Assembly (NCBI GenBank): GCA_021775835.1
Contig: JAJFHC010000161.1
Span: forward strand, 12,575 to 76,574
Source: Hyphomicrobiales bacterium
GTDB lineage: Bacteria; Pseudomonadota; Alphaproteobacteria; Rhizobiales; JAJFHC01
DNA length: 64,000 nt
Direction: 5' to 3'
Below, piece by piece: positions 35,787 through 42,636 of the stretch. The stretch's first letter is position 1; each line of letters begins with the position of its first letter. A model generated the notes under the pieces. The model was given only the letters and a program-made list of their open reading frames with translations. It did not search any database and was not told the DNA's origin. The translations under genes and the position numbers were made by a program.

Positions 35787-36956
35787 ATGAATTTAAAGAC
35801 TGAGAAGAGTGCGTCGGCGGATGCGTTGGGCTTTGGTACGCAGATCCGCAAATCGCCCTATTTCGACGCCACCGTGCGCTGGGGTGCAAAAGGATTTTCC
35901 GTCTACAACCACATGTATATCCCGCGCGACTTCGGTGATCCGGTCGGAAATTTCTGGAGCCTGGTCAATGACGCGATCCTGTGCGACGTGGCGGTCGAGC
36001 GCCAGGTCGAGATTACCGGACCCGATGCTGCCCGGTTTGTCCAGATGCTGACGCCGCGCAACCTGTCCAAACTTGCTGTCGGTCAATGCAAGTACATCCT
36101 CATCACCAGCGCCCAGGGTGGCATCATCAACGATCCCGTCCTGTTGCGTCTCGGGGAAGACCAATTCTGGATATCGTTGGCCGACAGTGATGTTCTGCTG
36201 TGGGCCAAGGGCGTTGCCGTCAACGCCGGCTTGAACGTCGCCATCCGGGAACCGGACGTGTCGCCGCTGCAACTTCAGGGCCCACGGTCAGGGGAAATCA
36301 TGAAGGCCGTGTTCGGCGAGGTCATCGAAGACCTGCGCTACTTCTGGCTTACTGCAGTCGACCTTGACGGCATACCGCTGATCATCTCGCGCACAGGCTG
36401 GTCCAGCGAACTGGGTTACGAAATTTACCTGCGCGACGGCGCCCGCGGTGACGATCTGTGGGAACATTTGATGGCGGTCGGCGGACCATTGGGGCTGGTT
36501 CCCGGTCACACATCATCGATCCGCCGGATCGAAGGCGGCATGCTGTCCTACCACGCGGACATGGATATCGACACCAACCCGTTCGAATTGGGGCTCGACC
36601 GGCTGGTCGATCTGGAAATGGAGGCAGACTTCATCGGCAAACAAGCCCTGGCCGACATCAAGCGCCAGGGTGTGCAGCGGTTGCAGGTCGGCATCGAGAT
36701 CGGCGGCCCGCCCCTTGCCGCGCCCAACACCGTTCCGTGGCCCATTATCCAGGGGACCGACCGGATCGGTCACGTCACCTCGGCAATCTACTCCCCCCGA
36801 CTGGAGCGTAACATTGCTTTAGCCATGGTCGCTGTCGGGCACAGTGCTGTCGGCACAGAAGCCGAACTTGTGACGGCTTCGGGAAGCAGGCACGCCAAGG
36901 TCGTGCCCAAACCATTTTATGATCCGAAGAAACAACTGGCGTCGGCCAAAATCTGA
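35787..36956 (+). CDS. DmdA-like tetrahydrofolate-dependent demethylase (GcvT family)
   Basis: A 389-residue GcvT-fold protein. Motifs shared, as I remember it, with SAR11 DMSP demethylase DmdA include a YNHM near residue 41, VERQVEI near 72, LTPRNLSKLAVGQCKYI near 88, FWISLADSDVLLWAKG near 130, EPDVSPLQLQGPRS near 155 and SRTGWSSELGYEIYL near 203. DmdA moves a methyl group from DMSP to THF, giving methylmercaptopropionate. Many GcvT relatives instead act on dimethylglycine or other methylated amines, so orthology is not certain. GAGGGG precedes ATG 35787. Proximity to DddQ-like genes strengthens a DMSP link. Confidence 0.75.
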   Translation: MNLKTEKSASADALGFGTQIRKSPYFDATVRWGAKGFSVYNHMYIPRDFGDPVGNFWSLVNDAILCDVAVERQVEITGPDAARFVQMLTPRNLSKLAVGQCKYILITSAQGGIINDPVLLRLGEDQFWISLADSDVLLWAKGVAVNAGLNVAIREPDVSPLQLQGPRSGEIMKAVFGEVIEDLRYFWLTAVDLDGIPLIISRTGWSSELGYEIYLRDGARGDDLWEHLMAVGGPLGLVPGHTSSIRRIEGGMLSYHADMDIDTNPFELGLDRLVDLEMEADFIGKQALADIKRQGVQRLQVGIEIGGPPLAAPNTVPWPIIQGTDRIGHVTSAIYSPRLERNIALAMVAVGHSAVGTEAELVTASGSRHAKVVPKPFYDPKKQLASAKI

Positions 36957-37001
36957 CCTTGGCATTACGGTGGCGGGCGCGAGTAACACTCTTCTGCCTG
37001 G

Positions 37002-37304
37002 TCACAGATCAATCAACCGCTGCCCGCTGGCGAACACTTGCGTCCATGTCAGAATGCGCACCGACTTGCGCAGGCCGGTTGGCCAGAACGGATCCTCCTC
37101 GACGAGGCCGCATACCAGGCTTTCGTCGCCAGCCTCAACAACCCAGAGGCCGCCGGCACCTGTTCCGTCGGACTCCCTCAAAGGTCCGGCAGATTCCACA
37201 TGCGCGGCGTGACGCTCCAGAAATGCCAGATGATCCGGCATATGTTTCGCTCTCACATCATCACCGGTGTCCGGATTGTCCTCGAACAGAACGACAAATT
37301 TCAT
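37002..37304 (-). CDS. YciI-family protein
   Basis: A 100-residue ferredoxin-fold protein with the YciI pattern: MKFVVLFEDNP, RAKHMPDHLAFLERHA near 20 and a His-Asp type pair. ATG 37304 has GAGGAGA upstream; the frame extends to 37385 without a ribosome site. YciI-like proteins are putative hydrolases or dehalogenase-like enzymes, mostly of unknown role. It is divergent from a LysR gene. Confidence 0.85.
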   Translation of the reverse strand: MKFVVLFEDNPDTGDDVRAKHMPDHLAFLERHAAHVESAGPLRESDGTGAGGLWVVEAGDESLVCGLVEEDPFWPTGLRKSVRILTWTQVFASGQRLIDL

Positions 37305-37376
37305 GATCAATCTCCTCGTTTCATGACGCTTGAGGGAGTCATAGAGCGGCAAGAATGCCGGTTGAAGGAGAATGAA

Positions 37377-37402
37377 TGCAGACATAATCTGCAGAAATGC
37401 AG
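37377..37402. promoter_or_regulatory. Palindromes over the LysR start, probable autoregulatory operator
   Basis: TGCAGA-CATAA-TCTGCA (37377-37393) is a perfect 17-bp dyad. CTGCA-GAAA-TGCAG (37389-37402) is a second, overlapping dyad that covers the ATG at 37397. Binding there would block both transcription and translation initiation of the LysR gene. Confidence 0.5.
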
Positions 37403-38320
37403 TCTAAAAACTGGAATGACCTGCGATTCGTACTGGCCCTGAAACGCGGCCAAAGCCTGGCCGCCGCCGCGCGCCTGCTGGACGTCGACGATACCACTGT
37501 GTCGCGCAGGCTCAATGCGCTTCAGCAAGCAACCGGCACCCGGTTGTTCGAGCGCCGTGCAGATGGCGTTTTACACCTGACACCCGACGGGGAGGCGGCG
37601 GCGCACCATGCCGAAGCCATGGAACATCAGATGGATCTTCTGACCGAGACGCTTGGGTCCGACAGGGAAGGAGTTGCCGGTGTGGTACGCCTGACGTCTG
37701 TCCCGATCGTGATCAACCGTCTGCTGACACCACGGATTGGCGGTCTGCTTGAGGCCCACCCTGATCTGGAGGTTGAACTCATCCCAGACAGCCGCGACTT
37801 CAGCCTGACCCGTCGTGAGGCCGACCTGGCGATCCGTCTCGCGCGGCCGGCCACCGGAGGAAGCGCAGTCAAGGCGCGGCGGATCGGGCATCTTGAATAC
37901 GGGGTCTATGCGTCGCACGAAGTGCTGGCGGACGACGTGAGCCACCTGCCGTGGATTACCTATGAAGACGCGATGGCGCACATACCCCAGGCCAGATGGG
38001 TGGCAAGAACAGCGAGGGGTCGTGGCGATGCCGTCTCCGGTGTGCGGGTCCACGATGCTGAGACCGCCTTCGAGGCCGCCGTTGCCGGCCTCGGCCGGGC
38101 AGTGCTCCCCAGTCTGGTTGCTGATCAGGACGAGCGCCTTTGCCGCGCAACGCCCGCGAGCGAAATACCGCCGCTGTCACGGGAACTGTGGTTGCTGGCC
38201 CATGCCGACCAGCTTGAACTGCGCCGGATCGCTGCGGTGATTGCATGGATCGAGACTACGGTATCAGGACCACAGGGCGAAGACCAATCTTGCCATAATC
38301 AACCGCGAGCCAGCCGTTGA
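37397..38320 (+). CDS. LysR-family transcriptional regulator
   Basis: A 307-residue LTTR. The helix-turn-helix is at about 15-50 (GQSLAAAARLLDVDDTTVSRRLNALQ is split by the turn), and the effector domain runs from about 95. It is divergent from the YciI-like gene, which it may control. The start has almost no Shine-Dalgarno and is overlapped by palindromes. The last 65 bases overlap the 3' end of the convergent HELLH/S74 gene. Confidence 0.9.
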   Translation: MQSKNWNDLRFVLALKRGQSLAAAARLLDVDDTTVSRRLNALQQATGTRLFERRADGVLHLTPDGEAAAHHAEAMEHQMDLLTETLGSDREGVAGVVRLTSVPIVINRLLTPRIGGLLEAHPDLEVELIPDSRDFSLTRREADLAIRLARPATGGSAVKARRIGHLEYGVYASHEVLADDVSHLPWITYEDAMAHIPQARWVARTARGRGDAVSGVRVHDAETAFEAAVAGLGRAVLPSLVADQDERLCRATPASEIPPLSRELWLLAHADQLELRRIAAVIAWIETTVSGPQGEDQSCHNQPRASR

Positions 38321-39905
38321 CAGGCACGATCGCTTTCGGATGGATCAACGCGACCTCCTGTGCCATGACGCCGATCCACTCAGGACCACCCCATACGTAA
38401 CGATAGCGGTAAAGGTTGAGGCCGTTTTCATGCTTGCCAACTTTTGTCACATCTTTCTTGAGGCGCCGGTCCGAGGTGAACACGCCCGGCGGCAACTCAA
38501 CCCCAAAGCCGATGAAGAGACGTCCGTCAACATGGCTGCGAATCTTTCCTTCGTAGTCGAAACCCAGTGCGGATGTCCCGTTGACCTTTGTCGACGGCGT
38601 GTAATCCAGTGCCCCGCCAATGCGCGCGAAGTAGCGCAGTGGCCCGGAGGTTTCAATCGGTATGTCGACATCGGCGCCGACCGTAAAGCCGAGCTTGGTC
38701 TCTTTCTTGGTGAATCGTTCACGGCCCCTGGGCCCGGACTCGTCGGTTTCCAGCGTCACTTTGTTGAACTGAAGTCTCGGCCCGAAAAAAAGTGTCACAG
38801 CAGCGTCGCAAAACAAGGCGCCGTTTGCGCAAAGAGCCGGATTGCCCAGAGTAGCGCCAAGGTTCTGTAACTGGATGCCGGCATAGGCGAACACGAATGC
38901 GAGTTGATCCTGAAACACGAAAGTATCGAAACCTGGCGTTGGTGTGTGGCGTTCAAAAGTCGCCACCTTCTTGCGGCCTTCGGGAAACACTTTCGCCCAA
39001 CCGCCGCCGACCAGGCTCACCCCATTGCCGAGATCGGCCAACGGCACACGCACATCGGCACCGATAGAAATTTCCTCGGTATTACTAGAAGCCGACAGCG
39101 AATTGCCGAATGTTGGCTCGACCTGGCTGGTCGGACCGAGCAACGAGAGATTCAGATCCAGAGCAAGCTTGTTCGGAGAGGCAAATGCAAAGGCCGTATT
39201 CTGCGAAGGTTCGGCCGGTAGGCTCGATGTTTTTTTGTCCCCCTTGCCTCTGCCCTTTGCCGCGCGATTGGCCCGCTTCAGGGCCGCGAAGAAGTCGTCA
39301 ACGAATTTCTTGTAGATATCGATATCGTCCGGCGGATGCCGGCGGGCTTTGTTGGTTGCATGAAGCAGTTCGTGAACCAGTATTTTGATGCCGGTGCTTC
39401 GGGGATCGATGTCATAAAACTTGCCGTCGAGGCCCAGTCTTGCCATCTTTTTGCACCTGATGGCGATAATCGTGGTCCCACCCTTTTTCGGGTTGCCCTT
39501 TTTGTCAAAGTCGCCGTGGGTTTCCGCTGGCCCAAGCCCTATGTTGATCTTCAGTTTCTTGGCTTCCGCGCTCTTGTGGCAGATGATTCGGATCTTCTGG
39601 CCGCTATCAAAAAGGGCCTTGGCGCCCGCATGGGTCTTGCCGAGCTCCTTCAGCCCTTTGTTGAAGTCGTCCTCGATGCGCTTTTGTTCCCGCTTCCAGC
39701 CGCGCCCGTTATTCTTGAAAGCCTTTTGCAGGTCCTTGGACAAAACAACAGTCACTTTGGCCAGGGCCGGCGTTGATCCCGCGGCAATCGCAAAGCTCAG
39801 GGCCACCGCCGAAATAACGACACATCTCTTGGCAACGTCAAAAAAAGAGCAACGCAGGACACGACGATGACAATGAGGTTGGCCATTGGTAAAATTGCGA
39901 GTCAT
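38256..39905 (-). CDS. Secreted HELLH-domain / beta-strand / S74 chaperone fusion
   Basis: A 549-residue exported protein with an unusual domain order. A signal peptide with a long basic n-region ends near residue 49 (STPALA). Next comes a Lys-rich domain with a zinc-protease-like HELLH at 178-182 (preceded by KILV, followed by ATNKARRH). A central region of about 250 residues is rich in beta-strand-like Gly/aromatic alternation. From about 475 there is an intramolecular chaperone domain of the phage tail-spike (peptidase S74) type: SDRRLKKDV, YRYRYVWGG, IGVMAQEV. S74 domains usually trimerise the protein and then cut themselves off. Proteolytic activity of the HELLH part is not established. 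ATG 39905 has GGGGGGA upstream. Confidence 0.75.
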   Translation of the reverse strand: MTRNFTNGQPHCHRRVLRCSFFDVAKRCVVISAVALSFAIAAGSTPALAKVTVVLSKDLQKAFKNNGRGWKREQKRIEDDFNKGLKELGKTHAGAKALFDSGQKIRIICHKSAEAKKLKINIGLGPAETHGDFDKKGNPKKGGTTIIAIRCKKMARLGLDGKFYDIDPRSTGIKILVHELLHATNKARRHPPDDIDIYKKFVDDFFAALKRANRAAKGRGKGDKKTSSLPAEPSQNTAFAFASPNKLALDLNLSLLGPTSQVEPTFGNSLSASSNTEEISIGADVRVPLADLGNGVSLVGGGWAKVFPEGRKKVATFERHTPTPGFDTFVFQDQLAFVFAYAGIQLQNLGATLGNPALCANGALFCDAAVTLFFGPRLQFNKVTLETDESGPRGRERFTKKETKLGFTVGADVDIPIETSGPLRYFARIGGALDYTPSTKVNGTSALGFDYEGKIRSHVDGRLFIGFGVELPPGVFTSDRRLKKDVTKVGKHENGLNLYRYRYVWGGPEWIGVMAQEVALIHPKAIVPVNGWLAVDYGKIGLRPVVLIP

Positions 39906-40374
39906 GAATCCCCCCCGTAGCGGGATTAGACCCGCAATGCGCATCATTCCGGAAAGCGAGGTTCTTTGATCGACCTTTGCAGGACGATCTTACAGTCTGC
40001 GCAGACAGAGTCGATGCATATAATAGACTTTGGGGATAACTGCTCCGGAATCGATGGGCGAGGCGGCCGGGTCGTCCTACCTCCGGGCGCCGGTTGTCAG
40101 TCCGGTTGGATTTGAAACATTGCAAGAGTTTCTGCCCGGGCGTGTCAGTCATCCCCGCCAGCCGCAGTCGATTCCACTTTGCTCACGGGTATCACTCATC
40201 ATGCCGGGATGAAGAACAATCTGCAGTTGAACATACTACGACAGCGGCTTGTTAGGGGATTCGAAATAGTGATCGCGGCCTGCTGTGGTCGTGAACTTCC
40301 TTCTTTGTCTATCCACACAGTCGTGGTTCTATGGTGCCCAGGCATGTTGGTCGGACGACAGGAGGTACGGTGCC
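39906..40374. other. 469-bp intergenic region between divergent genes
   Basis: No credible coding frame. A TATAAT occurs at 40019-40024 but without a matching -35 at normal spacing. The region must carry the promoters of the HELLH/S74 gene and the dioxygenase gene. No RNA gene recognised. Confidence 0.5.
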
Positions 40375-41613
40375 ATGGCTCAGGCCAATCCGGAACGCAT
40401 CAGTCCCCAATACATCACAAAGGTGATTACGCACGATCAGGCCAGCCGCATCGTCCATGTCACATGGTATGACGGCCACATCAGTCGATTCCCTTTTATC
40501 TGGCTCAGGCATTTCACGTTCCTGCCGTCGCTGGGGCGGCCCGACCAGTCAGACGACGACTGGTGCCAATTGCCCGAAGATCCCGGCGAAGCCGTTCTTG
40601 GGTCTGTTACGTCGAGCCCGTCGTCGATTGAAATCCACTGGTCCCACGACGACAGCACAACCCGGCACGATCTCGCCTGGCTGCGTGACAATTGCCCTTC
40701 TGCGAAAGCCCGCCGCGCCCGTCAACCGACACCGAACCTGTGGACAGGAGCCGATGCCCGCGACTTCAACTGGTTCGAATCCACTGACCTGGATGATCCG
40801 GTCACCCGGTTTGAGTTGTTCCAGCAGGTGCGCGATTACGGGTTGGCCCTGGTACGCAATGTGCCCGTCGAGCCGGGATCTGTTATGAAGCTTGCACGCC
40901 ATTTCGGACCTGTACGAGAGACCCACCATGGCAGTCTTTTCGATATCCGGTCGTTGCCCCAGGACCGCCAGGGGGCGAGGGTTGGAATCGGCGCCACTGC
41001 GTCCAACTCCCAGGCGCCCCACACGGATGAGGGTTTTCGTCATGCGACCCTCGGCATTATGCTGTTTCACTGCCTCAAGCCCGATCCTTCGGGCGGCGGC
41101 GCGTCGATGTTCTGCGATGGTGTCGCCGCTGCCGAAGCCTTGCGCCACAGCGATCGTGACGCATTCGAGTTCCTGACGTCGACGCCGTTGGTATGGGCCG
41201 CCGAGCGCAACCCGGAAGAACGGTTCCGCACCCGGGCGCTGGCGATTGCCACGGACACAAGCGGTGTCGTCAGGGGCGTGCGTGTGGCTGACCGCACATT
41301 GCCGCCGGTGGACCTGGAGGAAGATCTGATCGAGCCGGCCTATCGGGCATTGCGCTCGTTCTTCACCGAGCTATACGCGCCAAGTCGGATGTTTGAACGG
41401 GTTCTTGCCCCAGGTGATATGGCCATTTTCGACAATCAGCGCGTGCTCCATGCCAGGCGGGCATTCGACGCGCAAGCCGGCGAGCGCCATATCCAGCAGG
41501 TTTCGATCGAACGCGACGAATTCCACAACCGATTCAGACAACTGGCCGAGCAGGTGGGACGCTATGATTTGTCAAACTGGGAGCCGGATGCGGGCGCTTT
41601 GTGCCAGGGTTAG
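40375..41613 (+). CDS. Gamma-butyrobetaine/trimethyllysine-type Fe(II)/2OG dioxygenase
   Basis: A 412-residue oxygenase with the two-domain layout of gamma-butyrobetaine hydroxylase. There is a small N-terminal beta domain (DGHISRFPFIWLRHF near 33, LRDNCPSA near 103) and a TauD-type catalytic domain with the iron pair in PHTDEGFRH (His216, Asp218). The distal His is in RVLHARRAF near 395-400 and an Arg follows about ten residues later. The reference reaction hydroxylates gamma-butyrobetaine to carnitine. Other quaternary-amine substrates are possible and would fit the methylated-osmolyte theme of the region. GGAGG precedes ATG 40375. Confidence 0.85.
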   Translation: MAQANPERISPQYITKVITHDQASRIVHVTWYDGHISRFPFIWLRHFTFLPSLGRPDQSDDDWCQLPEDPGEAVLGSVTSSPSSIEIHWSHDDSTTRHDLAWLRDNCPSAKARRARQPTPNLWTGADARDFNWFESTDLDDPVTRFELFQQVRDYGLALVRNVPVEPGSVMKLARHFGPVRETHHGSLFDIRSLPQDRQGARVGIGATASNSQAPHTDEGFRHATLGIMLFHCLKPDPSGGGASMFCDGVAAAEALRHSDRDAFEFLTSTPLVWAAERNPEERFRTRALAIATDTSGVVRGVRVADRTLPPVDLEEDLIEPAYRALRSFFTELYAPSRMFERVLAPGDMAIFDNQRVLHARRAFDAQAGERHIQQVSIERDEFHNRFRQLAEQVGRYDLSNWEPDAGALCQG

Positions 41614-41702
41614 AGACCTTCGTTTGTGTTCGCACTGATTCGCAGGCGTTCGACTCTGGCAATCCCGACAGGATTTCCCACAGATGCATCCTGAAGAGTG
41701 AG

Positions 41703-41753
41703 CCGGCGGCGAAACGCTCATACGCAAGACAAACTATCGAGCGCCGCCGCCGG
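41703..41753. terminator. GC-rich hairpin after the dioxygenase gene
   Basis: CCGGCGGCG (41703-41711) and CGCCGCCGG (41745-41753) form a perfect 9-bp stem around a 33-base loop, 90 bases after the stop codon. No T tract follows. It may slow or end transcription, or act as a 3' stabiliser. Confidence 0.3.
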
Positions 41754-41855
41754 AGGGAGAATTCGCCCTGTTTGTATTCAGGTTGACCTCTGGCTACCGA
41801 AAACTGCCCGAAGCGGTGCGAACACCGATACCTAACACGGGAAACTTCCGGCAGG

Positions 41856-41871
41856 AGTGATCTGGATCACA
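41856..41871. promoter_or_regulatory. CRP-type (cAMP receptor protein) binding site
   Basis: AGTGATCTGGATCACA differs from the CRP consensus TGTGATCTAGATCACA at two positions, one in each 8-base half, and keeps a 6-bp perfect dyad GTGATC-TG-GATCAC. It lies 220 bases upstream of the coiled-coil gene that leads into the adenylate cyclase gene, so cAMP feedback on its own cyclase is likely. FNR/FixK boxes (TTGAT-N4-ATCAA) fit less well. Confidence 0.6.
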
Positions 41872-42090
41872 GGGGGTGCGTAGAAATAGGACTAGATCTG
41901 TCTTGCGACTGCAATCTCTGGAGGCCCCTACGATTGCCCGACTTCAATCAATCCTGGCAAGACGGAAAGAGGCTCACCTTGTTATGCCCATGTCGTTAAG
42001 AATAGCTTGGATCAAACATGGACAGATAGCTGCAATGCGACCTATTGTTCTCGCAACACTATTCGTGGGCGATGTATCTTTGGGGGGTGC

Positions 42091-42636
42091 ATGAGGCAGT
42101 ATACGGATTCCGATGAGCTTCTTACGGCCCAGAGTGAAATCCAGAATCTGAAAGACACAATTGTTGCTTTGCGGACAAGGCTGGAGTCGTTACAATTCGA
42201 AGCTCAGGAAAAAGCTCAAAAGGCAGTGGCCAACAGCCACGATGAGGTCAAGCAACTGCGCGAAACCGCCCAGGCATTGCGCGACGAGTTGGACAATCTG
42301 AACCACGAAAAAGGCCGTGCGGTGCAGGAGGCCATGGCTGGGCATCGCGACGAAGTGGTTCAACTGACCCAGACAGCCCAGGCTCTGCGCGATGAACTGG
42401 ACAACCTGAGTCACGAGAAGAATACGGCAGTACAGGAGGTTCTGCAGCAAAGTCGTCAGGAGATCACCCAGTTGAAGCAGACGGCGCAGGCGCTGCGCGA
42501 TGAACTGGATAGCGTGAAGTTCACCTATGACGGCAAGATTGAAGAATTACAACGTGCAGCGCGCGACGACAGCCGGCAACTGCAGGCAACGATTGCGGCG
42601 CTGAGAGATGAGCTGGAGACGATAAGTGGCAAGTGA
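42091..42636 (+). CDS. Coiled-coil protein of five 36-residue repeats
   Basis: A 181-residue protein without signal peptide or TM segment. After 11 residues it is made of five consecutive 36-residue repeats, the last shortened to 26, whose best-conserved core is TAQALRDELDNL. All repeats predict continuous helix. It shares 11 bases with the following cyclase gene, so the two are translationally coupled and probably interact. GGGGGGTG lies directly before ATG 42091. I know no named family; a partner or scaffold for the cyclase is an inference. Confidence 0.7.
   Translation: MRQYTDSDELLTAQSEIQNLKDTIVALRTRLESLQFEAQEKAQKAVANSHDEVKQLRETAQALRDELDNLNHEKGRAVQEAMAGHRDEVVQLTQTAQALRDELDNLSHEKNTAVQEVLQQSRQEITQLKQTAQALRDELDSVKFTYDGKIEELQRAARDDSRQLQATIAALRDELETISGK
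42124..42633 (+). repeat. 108-bp tandem coding repeats
   Basis: Five in-phase units encode the 36-residue repeats: 42124-42231, 42232-42339, 42340-42447, 42448-42555 and a partial 42556-42633. Units two to four are closest at the protein level; the first and last are more diverged. Confidence 0.75.

Larger units (their letters stand above)
41614..42090. other. 477-bp intergenic region before the coiled-coil/cyclase operon
   Basis: No credible gene. It contains a hairpin at 41703-41753 and the CRP-type palindrome at 41856-41871. The rest is unremarkable and probably includes the promoter of the downstream operon. Confidence 0.55.

Noticed and set aside
38256..39905. Prophage remnant, because of the tail-spike S74 domain
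   Set aside because: The protein has a signal peptide and no other phage gene lies nearby; S74 domains also occur in bacterial surface proteins.
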